From JAJPKK01 sp963802745 (GTDB taxonomy: Bacteria; Pseudomonadota; Alphaproteobacteria; Rhizobiales; Xanthobacteraceae), in the NCBI GenBank assembly GCA_963802745.1, contig CAWDKL010000066.1, positions 9,707 through 73,706 on the forward strand: a stretch of 64,000 nt of DNA. The letters are read 5' to 3'. How positions within the stretch are numbered: the stretch's first letter is position 1; the number at the start of each line of letters is the position of its first letter. Below the pieces are notes generated by a model. The model was not told the DNA's origin, did not search any database, and worked only from the letters and a program-made list of their open reading frames with translations. A program made the position numbers and the translations under genes. Below, one piece after another: positions 35,477 through 46,402 of this stretch.

Positions 35477-35774
35477 TTTGCCGATCCCAGGCCTTGGTTC
35501 CCATATCGCCCTCGGTGTTGTCGATCAGGTCGAGCAGCGCTTGCCGGTTGGCCACGTATGCCTCGGCGGCGGCTCTGGCCTCGCCCCCGGGGGGTAGCAG
35601 AAGGGCAGAGAGAATGTCCTGGTGCGATCGATTTTGGATACCGATCGGGGCAAGGCGGGCAAGATCTTCGGCGTGACGCCGCAGCAAATCCTGCACCGAA
35701 ATTTGCCTTTCGCTCGCAATATTTTCAATCCTTGCGAGCGTTGTGTCATCCAGGTCGAACGTGACGCGTGTCAT
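35460..35774 (-). CDS. vapB: VapB-like antitoxin (ribbon-helix-helix type)
   Basis: 104 residues from MTRVTFDLDDTTLARIE, whose opening is a ribbon-helix-helix DNA-binding pattern (RVTFDLDDTTLARIENIA). The C-terminal half (AAAEAYVANRQALLDLIDN) would wrap the toxin. It overlaps vapC by 17 bases. Likely autorepresses the pair. A longer frame to 35816 lacks support. Confidence 0.88.
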   Translation of the reverse strand: MTRVTFDLDDTTLARIENIASERQISVQDLLRRHAEDLARLAPIGIQNRSHQDILSALLLPPGGEARAAAEAYVANRQALLDLIDNTEGDMGTKAWDRQSVYER

Positions 35775-36041
35775 GCGATTGCTCCGCGATCGGGCGTAAG
35801 TTGCAATTCCGATCATATCGGAATTCTCCGGGTGATGGCCGGGATTGTCCAGCCTTGTCCCGGCCCTCCACGTCTTCCTTGCAGCGCCGTCGCAAGTTCA
35901 GCGGACAGATGCGACTAGAGGAGACAAGTTTGCGCCATTGCGGCCAACCACGGGATTCCCCGCTACCAGCATTGGAGAACCTTTGCTATCTTGCCTCGTC
36001 ATTTGCGTGGACCATCGCCCGTCCGACCCTTTGGGGCACCA

Positions 36042-39000
36042 ATGAAGACCAAATCGCGATCGATGGAAAAAGGAACCGCCATTGCTCAGCTCAAGGAGGC
36101 GGGGGCCAGCAACAAACTTGTCGCCGTCATTGGGACCGGGGTCAGCTTGGCACTGACGGATGGCGAATTCCCGGGTCTTTCGTGGAAGGGCCTCGTCGAG
36201 GAGGGATTTAGATACGCCACGACGAAGGGAAAGATTTCAGCCGCGCAGGCCGAGGCGTGGAAGCCGCAACTCAACTCCGCCGATATTGACGATCTCCTCA
36301 GCGCAGCCGAGTTCATGGGCCGCAAGCTTGGAGCCCCGTCGGGCGACCTCTATGCGCGATGGTTCGAAAGCGTGTTCAAGCCGGTCGATCCTAAAAGCAA
36401 TAAAATGGCGAATGCCATTCGCGCGCTTTGCGCCCGCAACATTCCATTGTGCACCTTGAATTACGACACGCTTCTGGAGCGTGTCACCAATTTGCCCACC
36501 ATCACCATCGGTCAGACCTCGAAGGTTACCGCATGGATACGGGGCGAACCTGAAGGCAGGGGCATCCTCCATCTTCACGGCTCATGGAACGCGCCGGAAA
36601 GTTGCATCCTTGGCATCCGCGATTACGAGACGACCATCCGCAATGATGTGCGCGATCTTTTCCAGCGGCACCTTGCCGCGTTCAGTCATCTGCTGTTCAT
36701 CGGCTGCGGCGGCACCTTCGGGGATCCCAATTTTTCGGCATTGATCAAATGGCTGCGTGAAAAAATGAAGACTGCCGCACCGCAGCACTATGCACTGGTC
36801 AGTGCTGGCGAGGTGGATGACCGCCACGCTGATGCGACGTGGCATGGATTTGTTGACCCTATAAGCTATGGCGCCGGTCACGCCGATTTACCGGCATTTC
36901 TGCTGCGGCATTTCCCCGCCATCAAAATACCAAAACCGCCGGCTGGTCCGACCAAAGCGCGAGTTACCACCGGAACATATACCAAGGTGCTTGAGGACTA
37001 TCGGGCGTTCCTGGTCAAGGATTGTGGACAGATGACCATCGAAGGCGTGCGTGCCGATATGGACACGGCGCAACGCCGCTTCGACCTCGAACGGCTATTC
37101 GTTCCGCTCAAGGTCCTGCCCACGCCACCGGACCTTCCGGCGAATGATCCACAACGGGAACAAAAGCTTCTCCAATGGCATGAGAAGAACAAGGAGCCGG
37201 TTTCGTTTTGCCAAGTGTTCCAGACACATAAACGTTTGGCTTTGTTGGCATTGCCAGGAGGAGGCAAAACGCTCCTACTGAAGCGTCTCGCTGTGGCTTA
37301 CGCCGCACCGGCGCGGCGTGTAGAAAGCGATGATTTGTTGCCGGACCTTGATCTCACACCAGTTTTGATCCGCTGCCGTGAATGGAGGGATCATATTCGG
37401 CAGCCCATACCCAATTTGTTGCAGAGTATTTCTGCTATCACAGGCCAGAGCTCACTGGTAGGCCTGAACGATGCACTGCTTACACGTCTGGAGGGCGGCC
37501 GGGTCCTTCTTTTGATCGACGGCCTCGATGAAATTCACAACGACGCGGATCGCGCAACTTTCGTCGAAAATCTTGAAAGGTTCCTTGGCGACTATGAGCG
37601 CATTCGCCTTGTCGTTACAAGTCGCGAAGCTGGTTTCAGTTTGGTGGCGCCCTCAATAGCTCGTTTTTGTGAACGCTGGCGGGTTGCGCCGCTGCAGGAG
37701 GACGCAATCACGGCGCTCTCCGATAATTGGCACCACCTGATGACTGGGGATTCCCCCGAGGCCATCGCAGAAGGCCGTGACGTAGCGAAGCGACTTCTGG
37801 AGAATAACTCGCTTCGGCGTCTCGCCGAAAACCCTTTGCTGCTGACGATGCTGCTGGTGGTGAAGCATGGGGCCGGTCGCCTGCCGCCTGATAGGGTTAG
37901 TCTTTACGATCGCGCCGTGGAAGTTCTCCTTGACACCTGGAATATCAAGGGGCACGACCCGCTGAATCTTAAAAGAAGCTGTACCTCAGCTTGCTTGCGT
38001 CGCATTTCATCTTCTGCGCCAGGGCAAGCAGACCGCGACAGAAAAGGAACTATTGGCCCTGCTGGAGGAGGCTCGCGAGAGGATACCGCAAATTCGTCGT
38101 TACGCCAAAGATACGCCTGCTGAATTCCTGAAGCGGGTCGAGTTGCGATCAAGCTTGCTGCTTGAGGCAGGGCACCAGCTGGAAGGAACTCGTACGGTTC
38201 CATTTTACCAATTTCGACATCTCACGTTCCAAGAGTATCTTGCTGCCGTCGCGGCAGTCGAAGGACATTATTTTGAATATCAAAAAGATGACACGATACT
38301 GATCGCGTTGAAACCTCAATTTCTCGCGGAGGAATGGAAAGAAGTGATCCCGATGACAGCGGTGCTAGCAAGGAAGCAGGCTGAACCGCTAATGGCTGCG
38401 CTGGCATTGGAGGCGGATATGCTTCGCCAAAAAGTAGAATCGGGTGAAATGTTTTTGGGAGCGGACGATTGGTTTATGATGACGAGGTTACCTGCTCCTG
38501 TCGGGAGACTCGTGCAGTGTCTGGCCGAAGAGGCTGAAGCATCTCCAGGAACCCTAGCGATAGCCTTGTTGGCCATTGCAGTATTTGCCAGGGGCTGCAG
38601 CATAGAAGCAGGCTGGCGAGCGCTAAGCTGCGGTCCATATGGCGAAGAACTCTTGCATCTGACATGGTCACTATATCGCACCATGAAATTACCTCAAGTG
38701 TGCATGATGATGCACACTCTTCAGCAATTATTTCTTCATCGGAACCCAGGGGCATACTGGTTAACTGACGTGGGGCTGGCGGAATTAAGTAAACTGCTCG
38801 AAAGCGAAATCGCGGAAAACGTCGTTCAGGGTCTATTAGTATTTCAATTTCTAGAAAAATTCGGACCTTTTAGGGACAAGGAGGTGTCGTCAATGTTGGA
38901 GAAGGTAGAGAGCCACTTGTTTGCTGTAGAAAGAGCTGTTTCGGAGGCCGCGGCTTTCACCTGGGGCAGCTGGCGCCGGCAGCACAGTTCTTCGGTCCCT

Positions 39001-39384
39001 TCAGCCTCGGTTCTTGATCGATTGTTGTCACTATGGGCGTATCCTGATCATAAGAACAGTGTCGGAGCTTACGCCTTGGGTAGATTGAGGCTATCACGTC
39101 AGGTGTGGAGACCAGTTCTTTCGCTAGAGCAAACGAAAAATATACGAGGTCTGATATCTGATCTAAGTTTAGACGACGGGTTAGAGATACCATCGGAAGC
39201 ACAAATAAGGCGTTTTATAGAAAGTGGGAACGATATACTTGCTGCCTTTGTTGTGGCTTTTCATAGCGGAGAAGTGATAACGGATGATGAGCTTGCTGGA
39301 CAAGTCCGTGCATTCACAAGAAAACAGTTATCGAGAGTTGTTGATGTGGAATTTGAGGGGAATCTTGAGGCAATTGTAGGTTAG
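36042..39384 (+). CDS. SIR2-NACHT (STAND) antiphage-type protein, one frameshift
   Basis: About 1113 residues once a single base is removed. N-terminal SIR2-like effector domain: AVIGTGVSLAL (31-35 GTGVS), LCTLNYDTLLERV, ILHLHGSW and FIGCGGTFGDPNF. A NACHT ATPase follows: Walker A LPGGGKTLLLKRL near 402-414, Walker B RVLLLIDGLDEI near 487-498, then VVTSREAGF. The frame switches at about 37,971-37,975, where AAAAG must be read as AAAG to continue as LKEAVPQLACVAFHLL into the helical C-terminal sensor part. SIR2 effectors of this kind deplete NAD on phage infection; bacterial NACHT/Avs proteins sense phage components. Sits beside VapBC. Confidence 0.85.
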
Positions 39385-39544
39385 ATTGGCGTTGCCAAGA
39401 TCGCTACTACCCTTCAACGGCACCCGTACCCGCGGGCACCGCTATTCCGCCAAACGCGACCGTGAACACGCATAACGTGCCGCACCGTTAAGCCCTGTTC
39501 TCACGACAATGTCGTTGCGCGGAGTCGATAAGTCGATCTGCCCC

Positions 39545-40863
39545 TCACGCCGGGTTCTCCAAACTCAGCATATCGCTGCCCTCGTCATACGCGAACGCCT
39601 CGCCGTAGCGCGCAAAAGAAACCACCGCCCGCAGCGTCTGCTCGGCATCCTCTTCGGGCATGTGGTCCTCGAGTTCGTCGCGGAACCGGCTGGCATGCGC
39701 CCGATGCGTGGGGCGCTCGTCGAGCACGCGCTTGATGTGGGAGGCGAGCGGCACGTAGGTGAGCAGGTGCTTGGCGAACAGCCCTTTGCGCTCGTCGAAA
39801 TCGGCCTGCACGAAGCGCTTGCCGGCGTCGGTCAGGCTGATGTCGCCTTCCGCGACCTCGGCGAAGCGCAGGAAATTCAGCACGTCGGCGACCGGAAACA
39901 GGTCGTCCACCTCCATCTGCAGGCCCCCGCCAGGGCCGGCAGGTCGGCGTGCCCATTGTAGGGAGCAGCCGCGACGGCTTCCATCAGGCCGGCCAATTCG
40001 TTGGGCGAGACGCGCGGCAGCACCATGGCGATGCCGGTGCCGGGGAACACGCCGTCGCGCGCGGGTTTGCCGGCGGTCCGTTCGGTCATGCGCGCATAGA
40101 TGTCGTCCACCAGCTGGCGGAATTTCGGTTCGAGGCGGTTGCGCGGCTGCGGCAGCTCCACCTTGATCTCGGCCGCGATGCGTCCGGGGTTGGAGGCGAG
40201 CAGCACGATGCGGTCGCACATCAGCACCGCCTCCTCGATATTGTGGGTGACCATCAGGATCGCGGAGATCGGCATGCGCCCCTCGCTCCACAGATCAAGG
40301 AGGTCGGTGCGCAACGTTTCGGCGGTCAGCACGTCGAGGGCGGAAAACGGCTCGTCCATCAACAGCACTTTTGGATGCACCACCAGCGCACGGGCCAGCC
40401 CGACGCGCTGGCGCATGCCGCCCGAGAGCTCCTTCGGGTAGGCGCTTTCATAGCCGTCGAGGCCGATGAGATCGATCGCCGCCAGCGCGCGCTTGTGCCG
40501 CGCCTCCGGGGCGAGGCCCTGCGCCTCCAGCCCGAGCTCGACATTCTCCAGCACGGTGAGCCAGGGAAACAGCGCGAAGGTCTGGAACACCAGTGCCACC
40601 TGCGGTGCCGGACCCGTGACCGGCTCGCCCGCAATGGTGACGGTCCCGGCGGTCGGCGACATCAGGCCGGCGATGATCCGCAACAGCGTCGATTTTCCGC
40701 ACCCCGAACGCCCCAGCAACCCGACGATCTCGTTCGGCTGCAGGGACAGGCTGATGCCTTGCAGCACCGGCACTTCGCCGCCGCCGCCTTTGCGATAGAC
40801 TTGTTCGACGCCGTTGACCGTGACCAGGGCGGGCTTGACGGTCGTGGTGGCGAGCGTTTCCAT
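39545..40863 (-). CDS. NitT/TauT-type ABC transporter ATPase with C-terminal AAA-associated domain, frameshifted
   Basis: From METLATTTVKP (ATG at 40863). Walker A GLLGRSGCGKSTLLR, Q-loop VFQTFALFPWLTV, signature LSGGMRQRVGLARAL, Walker B VLLMDEPFSALD and VTHNIEEAVLMCDR. The frame switches near 39,930 in a run of five G. Beyond it the reading continues as LQMEVDDLFPVADVLNFLRF to YGEAFAYDEGSDMLSLENPA, the AAA-associated regulatory domain found in this subfamily. Full length about 440 residues. It energises the permease encoded 13 bases upstream. No substrate-binding protein is adjacent. Confidence 0.88.
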
Positions 40864-40876
40864 GGCGAAAACTTTC

Positions 40877-42616
40877 TCAGTCGAGACGGAAGCGGCGTTC
40901 GGCCAGCTGATAGAGCGGACGCCAGAGCAGACGGTTGATCGACACCACGAAGATCGCCATGACGGCGATGCCGAGGACGACGCGCGGATAGTCGCCGACA
41001 TCGGTCGCATTGGCGATATAGGAGCCAAGACCCGCCGCCTCCAGCTTGGTGTCGCCCCAGCTGGCGACTTCGGCGACGATGCTGGCATTCCAGCACCCAC
41101 CGGAGGCCGTCAGCGCGCCGGTGATGAAGTAAGGAAAAATTCCCGGCAACAGGGCTGTGCGCCACCACTGCCAGGAACCCAGACGGAACAGGCTTGCGGC
41201 TTCCCGGAAGTCGGTCGGGAACGCGCTCGCGCCGGCGACCACGTTGAAGAGAATGTACCACTGGGTCCCAAGAATCATCAGCGGACTGAGCCAAATGTTT
41301 GGATTGAGCCGCCACGAGACGATGCCTAAGACGACCACCGGAAACAGCACATTGGCCGGGAAGGCGGCCAGGAATTGCGCGATCGGCTGCACCCGCTCGG
41401 CGACGGCCGGGCGCAATCCGATCCACACGCCGATCGGCACCCAGATCAGGCTTGCCAGCGCGATCAGCACCACGACCCTGAGCAGCGTGATCAGTCCCAG
41501 CCCGAAAGCCTCCGCGATGTCGCCGATGCCGAGATTGGCGCGCACATAATCCACCACGTACCAGAGGGCGAATGCGGTCAGCGCCAAGACGATGGCGAGC
41601 CAGATCCGATCGCCGGTCGGTCCGCCCCACAGGCGCACCCATTGCGCCTTGGGTGCCGGCAATGCGGGCACCGGGATGCGTGCCGTCACGGCGCCGATCA
41701 GCGCGAACAGGCGTTTGAAGAGCTTCGCCCGGCGCACCAGATCGAACATCCACGACCGCGGCCGCTGCTGGGCCGCGACCTGCTCCGACTTGAACTTGTC
41801 GGCCCAGGCGACGATCGGCCGGAACAGCAGCTGATCATAGGCCAGGATGACGACCGCCATGGCGGCCACCGCCAGCCCGACCGCCCGGATATTGCGTTCC
41901 TCTATCGCCAAGGCCAGCCAGGACCCGATTCCCGGCAGCCGCACGGCGGTATCGCCGACCGTAATGGCTTCGGAGGCGACGACGAAGAACCACCCCCCGG
42001 ACATCGACATCATGGTATTCCAGATCAGTCCCGGCGCCGCGAATGGCACGTCGAGGCGCCAGAACCGCAGCCACGGCGATAGGCGGAAATGGCGCGACAC
42101 TTCGATGAGATCGCTCGGGACCGTGCGCAGCGATTGATAGAAGCTGAACGTCATGTTCCAGGCCTGCGCCGTGAAGATCGCAAATATCGCGGCACATTCG
42201 GCACCAAGCTGGCTGCCCGGAAACAGGCGCAGAAAGAACACCACCGTAAAGGTGAGAAATCCGAGCACCGGCACCGACTGCAGAATATCGATCGCCGGGA
42301 TGATCACCAGTTCGGCCTTGCGGCTCTTGGCCGCCAGCGTGCCGACCACGACCGCGAAGATGAGCGACGCCAAGATCGCGGCAAACATGCGCAGGGTCGA
42401 GAGCAGTGCATAACCGGGCAGCTTCGCCGGATCGAGCGTTACGGGCGCGATGTCGAGCCCACTGAGCGGCCCACCCATCCGGCGCGCCCCATAGGCAAGC
42501 GCCACGAAGCCGGCGGCGATGATGATGAAAACGATGACATCGAAGAGGTTCGGCAGAAGGCTGCGCCGGCCTATGCCAAGGGCGGCGGCAGGCCACGTTC
42601 GTTTGGGAAGGTCCAT
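40877..42616 (-). CDS. NitT/TauT-like ABC permease, two fused permease domains
   Basis: 579 residues from MDLPKRTWPAAALG, with AAGGG upstream. Two complete BPD_transp_1 permease units in tandem. The first has the EAA loop in SDLIEVSRHFRLSPWLRFWR; a charged linker with KFKSEQVAAQQRPRSW separates it from the second, which has TDFREAASLFRLGSWQWWRT. Together about 12 helices. Fusion of the two halves is a known variant of nitrate/sulfonate-type importers. The frame is intact, unlike the partner ATPase. Substrate not determinable. Confidence 0.9.
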   Translation of the reverse strand: MDLPKRTWPAAALGIGRRSLLPNLFDVIVFIIIAAGFVALAYGARRMGGPLSGLDIAPVTLDPAKLPGYALLSTLRMFAAILASLIFAVVVGTLAAKSRKAELVIIPAIDILQSVPVLGFLTFTVVFFLRLFPGSQLGAECAAIFAIFTAQAWNMTFSFYQSLRTVPSDLIEVSRHFRLSPWLRFWRLDVPFAAPGLIWNTMMSMSGGWFFVVASEAITVGDTAVRLPGIGSWLALAIEERNIRAVGLAVAAMAVVILAYDQLLFRPIVAWADKFKSEQVAAQQRPRSWMFDLVRRAKLFKRLFALIGAVTARIPVPALPAPKAQWVRLWGGPTGDRIWLAIVLALTAFALWYVVDYVRANLGIGDIAEAFGLGLITLLRVVVLIALASLIWVPIGVWIGLRPAVAERVQPIAQFLAAFPANVLFPVVVLGIVSWRLNPNIWLSPLMILGTQWYILFNVVAGASAFPTDFREAASLFRLGSWQWWRTALLPGIFPYFITGALTASGGCWNASIVAEVASWGDTKLEAAGLGSYIANATDVGDYPRVVLGIAVMAIFVVSINRLLWRPLYQLAERRFRLD

Positions 42617-42721
42617 AACTCGCCCTTGTATCACGCTGAAGATGACACCGCCGTGTCGCGAGAAAGCAGCGCGTGCCCGGACCGGTAGTTTCTGGGGTCA
42701 ACCGGGACCGTGAGCCACCTG

Positions 42722-42860
42722 GCAGTCATGGCCGGGCAACGTCCCGGCCATGCGTCTTTGATCTAGAACCGCCGCTAGAAAGACCTGGATGCCCGCGACA
42801 AGCGCGGGCATGATGCCTGATTCGAGACGACCGGAACATGGTCTAATCGAGCCCCAAATT
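42722..42860. repeat. Intergenic palindromic repeat (CATGGCCGGG type), copy 1
   Basis: Contains CATGGCCGGGCAACGTCCCG/GCCATG and GATGCCCGCGACAAGCGCGG/GCATGA hairpins. The same units, reversed, appear at 47,056-47,163. Typical of Bradyrhizobium intergenic DNA. Confidence 0.7.
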
Positions 42861-43019
42861 CCATCGAATTGGCACCATGGCACAACCGGACTACAGGACC
42901 TTGATGTCGCACAATGCAGCCTTCTGATGCCGTGCCAAGTCTACTCTCGGCTGCTGCACCCGTTGAACGGCGTGTTCGCGACCACTATACTGTCAAAGGT
43001 AACGCCTGGGGAGGGCTCC

Positions 43020-43268
43020 GTGTGGCGACTGTTATGCGCCGTTCTAGCCGCAACGATGGTGTTTGCGGCTTCAACCGGCGTGTTTGCCGCAGGCGCGCCC
43101 ATCCGCAAACCGCCGGTTACCGTTGGCGGAGGCGGCACGCCCGCGCCTTCATCGCCGACATCCGGACAAGGGACCGGTCAAGTGCCGATCTTCGGCGGCT
43201 GCGGCGGACGGCGCATCCGCGATCCCAAAACCGGCCAGTGCCGCGGCCCGGCCGACATCGGCCGCTGA
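43020..43268 (+). CDS. Small secreted protein with C-terminal cysteine pair
   Basis: 82 residues from GTG 43020, preceded by GGGGAGGG. Signal peptide WRLLCAVLAATMVFAASTG, cleavage near VFAAG. The mature part is Gly/Pro/Thr-rich with a short C-terminal motif (GGCGGRRIRDPKTGQCRGPA) resembling the cysteine-bounded tails of other small exported rhizobial proteins. Function unknown. Confidence 0.6.
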   Translation: MWRLLCAVLAATMVFAASTGVFAAGAPIRKPPVTVGGGGTPAPSSPTSGQGTGQVPIFGGCGGRRIRDPKTGQCRGPADIGR

Positions 43269-43269
43269 G

Positions 43270-43419
43270 GGTGCTTTGCCGGATTAGCGTTTCGCGTAGG
43301 GCCGGCAAGGCCAGCGCTACCACCTCGGCATCGACCAAAGCGTTCCGGGCGGCCGCGCTCTGCAGACGTCGTCGCCCATAATCGCGCGAACCAGCACATT
43401 GGTCGGCCGTGACCTTCAC
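43270..43419 (-). pseudogene. Decayed VapC toxin fragment
   Basis: Begins with GTG overlapping the antitoxin stop (GTGA). VKVTAD is followed by a broken region where GACACCAATGTG-like sequence has lost two bases; the residues LVRAIMGDD can be read in the next frame and AAARNALVDAEVVALALPAL in a third. Only the N-terminal third of a PIN toxin remains. Confidence 0.6.
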
Positions 43420-43665
43420 CGCTCACCAGCCCAGCCGCGTGCGGCGATCTCGTTCATGTCCGCGATGAATAAGGCAGGGCTGTCGGGACGCTTCAGGGCA
43501 TCGAAAACATCCGCGATATGCCCGGTGGGTCGTTTCGCTCTCACCTGGATCCGGCTATCGACGGTTTCTCCACGGTGACCTTCTCGCCCGGCCGAAACTC
43601 CCAGGTGGGCGAGCAAATCCTTGCGCACGGTGACCTGCCCCTTGGCTGTGTCGGTAAGCGCTCAT
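43416..43665 (-). pseudogene. Decayed AbrB/MazE-type antitoxin
   Basis: Pieces in different frames: TAKGQVTVRKDLLAHLGV (SpoVT-AbrB fold start), then RPGEKVTVEK and DSRIQVRAKRPTGHIADVF running to ADMNEIAARGWAGER. One extra T at GGAGTTTCGG and another shift near 43,560 break the frame. It overlaps the decayed VapC fragment and was clearly a two-gene toxin-antitoxin unit. Confidence 0.65.
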
Positions 43666-43804
43666 GATAGCCTCTTGGCAGCATCCACGAATTTGAACCG
43701 CGGCGTTTCATCCCCGTGCCGATCTTATATGGTAACATTTCTTTGTCAGATATTCTGATATTCTTAACTTGCCGTCGCACCGCTCCGTTGTGGTAGATGT
43801 ACCT

Positions 43805-44056
43805 ATGCCCGATACCCGCACCCTCGACGAACTCAAAGACCTCGGCATCGGTCGCCCGGCTTCGGACGAAGTGGCCCGTCTGTACCGCCAGGCCTTCGCC
43901 GACTTCGGCGCCCGCGCCCTGTGGAACTGGCGCGTCCTGGAGCAGCCGACCCTCACGCAGGCGCTTGCGGTCGCGGACTTTCTCAGGAGCGAAGGCAATC
44001 TTCAGGCACGCGCGTTGGCGGTGGAGATCGAACAGGCCTGCCGTGCCGCTCTCTAA
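43805..44056 (+). CDS. Small partner of nucleotidyltransferase-like toxin
   Basis: 83 residues from MPDTRTLDELKDLG. Helical, with LYRQAFADFGARALWNWRVL and FLRSEGNLQARALAVEIEQACR. The next gene starts 14 bases inside its end. Such short helical proteins ahead of AbiEii-like nucleotidyltransferases often act as the antitoxin or modulator. No DNA-binding motif seen; role inferred from coupling. Confidence 0.6.
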   Translation: MPDTRTLDELKDLGIGRPASDEVARLYRQAFADFGARALWNWRVLEQPTLTQALAVADFLRSEGNLQARALAVEIEQACRAAL

Positions 44057-44859
44057 ACTGCAAAGCGAAATTCTTCCGCACACTGGCCGCCCATCGCAAT
44101 CCGGAGAGCTACGTCGCGGGTTCGACACCGCTGCATCGGGACGGCCCGCGCTTCTCAGGCGACATAGACATTTTTCATCATCGTGAAGAGCGCATCGCGC
44201 AGGCAGCGGCTGAGGATACCGCCATCCTGAGAACAGCCGGATTTGCGGTTGAATGGTTGCGGCAGGAACCCGGAATTTATGCCGCGCTTATCAACCTGAG
44301 CGGCGAAAGCACTAAGCTGGAATGGGTACGCGACAGCGACTTCCGGTTTTTTCCAGCAGTGCCGGACGAACTGTTCGGCTACACGCTGCATCTGGCGGAC
44401 ATCGCTACCAACAAGGCACTGGCGGCCGCTGGTCGCCAGGCGCCGCGCGACGCGCTTGATCTCCTCCACATTCATGAGCACCATCTGCCGCTCGGCGCCG
44501 TCATCTGGGCGGCCGTAGGCAAGGACCCAGGTTACTCGCCTGAGAGCCTCCTCAATGAAATCCGTCGCAATGCGCGCTACCGAGCCGACGAGTACGAAGC
44601 CTTGGTGATGGCGGCGCCGATCGATGCTGGCGACGTGGCACGCCGGTTGCGGACGGCGCTCGCAACCGTGGAGACGTTTGCGCGGGCAATGCCGGCCGGT
44701 AAGGAAGGGCTTCTGTTTCTGCAGGACGGCAAGCCGGTTCTGCCCGATCCGCAGCATCTTGATGACTATGCCGAGCTTGCCGGCAAGCGGCAGGGCCATT
44801 GGCCGTCTTCTTCTGACATCGGCAGCGCTATGCTGGAACGCTACCGCGGGGACCCGTGA
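44043..44859 (+). CDS. AbiEii-like nucleotidyltransferase, frameshifted
   Basis: GTG 44043 begins VPLSKLQSEIL; after about 11 codons the frame moves (ATTCTTCCGC read as ATTCTCCGC) and continues as RTLAAHRNPESYVAGSTPLH. The nucleotidyltransferase signature is GSTPL followed by FSGDIDIFH (DxD), with a C-terminal helical part. About 271 residues when joined. AbiEii/MNT-type enzymes modify tRNA or proteins and act in toxin-antitoxin or abortive infection systems. It overlaps the small upstream gene by 14 bases, as expected for a coupled pair. Confidence 0.75.
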
Positions 44860-44966
44860 TGAGCGGCAGCGGGCGCCCCCAATTCGACATGCAGTGTGCC
44901 GGAGCGCGCCCGGAATATCGACAGTCATCCACAGTCGGTTGTGAAGAACGTTTCGGCCGGCTGGCC

Positions 44967-46241
44967 CTACGAACGGCCCGCGGCCTTCTCCACATTGGCG
45001 ATCCGGCTCGGCACCCCGAACTCACGGCGGCAGATATCGGCCAGTACCGCGACGCCTTCACGGATGTCGGCGTGCGACGGGCTGCCGAAGCACAGCCGCA
45101 TCCGGCTCTTGCCATAGGGCTTGTCCGGCGACCATTCGAAGCCCGGATTGATGGCGACCCCCGCCGCCAGCGCCGCCTGGGCGAGTTTCGCGGTATCGAC
45201 CACGTCGGGCAGCTTGACCCACAGGAAGATGCCGCCCTTGGGTTCTTCGAACTCGGCCGCGGTGCCGAACTGCTCGGCGAGCGTATCCATCAAGGTGTCG
45301 AGCTTGGCCCGCAAGCGCGCGGGTCAGTTCCGGCACGTGGGTGGCGAAATGCGGGGCGCAATACTCCGCCAAGACCATCTGCTCGAGCGCGCCCGAGCCG
45401 GCATCGGTTTTCAGCGGCAGCATGCGCGAGAGCACGTTCCAATCCGCCACCACGAAGCCGACCCGCAGGGCAGGCGCGATCGATTTGGAGAACGAGCCGA
45501 TGTGGATGACGTTGCGGCTTTTGCTCATGGCATAGATCGCCGGCGGACGCTTGCCGTCCCAGATCAGGTCCGCATAGCAGTCGTCCTCGAAGATCGGGAC
45601 ATTGTGCGCTTCGGCGAGCCGCAGTAGCTCCTGCCGGCGCGCGACGCCCATGATGGTGCCGGTCGGATTCTGCACGGTCGGAATGGTGTAGATATATTTC
45701 GGCTTGATCCCGCGGCCTTTAAGATCGTCGAGGGTCGCCGACAGCGCATCCATCCGCAGCCCCTCATGGTCGAGGGGAATCCCGATCGGGTTGACGCCCA
45801 ACCGGACCAGGCGATTGAGCGAACCGAAATACGTGACCTGCTCGATCAGCACGGTATCGCCGCGCGACAGCAGGATGCCGTTGACCAGCTCGATGCCCTG
45901 CAGCGAGCCGGAGGTGATGAGGATTCTCATCCGCCGTACAGGAAATGCCGGCGTCGGCCTTGAGCTTGCCGACCAAAAACTCGCGCAGCCGCCGATAGCC
46001 GAGCGGGCCGCTTTCCAAGCCCATAGCTCGCAAGCGTACGGCCCTCGCGCCCGAGCACGGACGTTGCGGCCGCGATCAGGTCCGCAACCGGCACCTGTTC
46101 GGCATCATTGTGCCCGCCGACGAAGTTGTACCGCGGGAACCCGTTCCATTTGACCGCCGGGGCCGGCAAGCCGGGGGCCAGCAGCGGGGCGAAGTCGAAC
46201 GGGGCAGCCGCAGGCGTGATGGCGGTGGTGGTTTGGGTCAT
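44967..46241 (-). CDS. PLP-dependent class I/II aminotransferase, three frameshifts
   Basis: Reads across four frames. N-terminal PAVKWNGFPRYNFVGGHNDA to TLASYGL; ESGPLGYRRLREFLVGKLKA; ILITSGSLQGIELVNGILLS through NVIHIGSFSKSIAPALRVGF with the PLP lysine in GSFSKS; then LRAKLDTLMDTLAEQFGTAA to the end. Single inserted bases at about 46,015, 45,928 and 45,320 explain all switches. The joined protein is about 424 residues, resembling 2-aminoadipate transaminase (LysN)/MocR-type aminotransferases without the HTH. If the indels are real the gene is dead. Confidence 0.8.
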
Positions 46242-46402
46242 GGGTTCTCCGGGCGCAAGGGCGTTGCGCCCACGACTCGCCAGAACCGCGACCGCGTTTC
46301 AACCTATATTTTGCGGCGGGCCGGCGCCATAGTGCGAATCGCGTGATCGGTGCCGCCTATTGAGGCCCATGCAGGGTGCGGCCGCCCCTACGGAGGTGCA
46401 AC

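Noticed and set aside
37965..38060. SIR2-NACHT considered as two separate genes
   Set aside because: Frame 1 upstream of 38,053 continues the same domain back to 37,976 without a start signal, so one broken gene is simpler.
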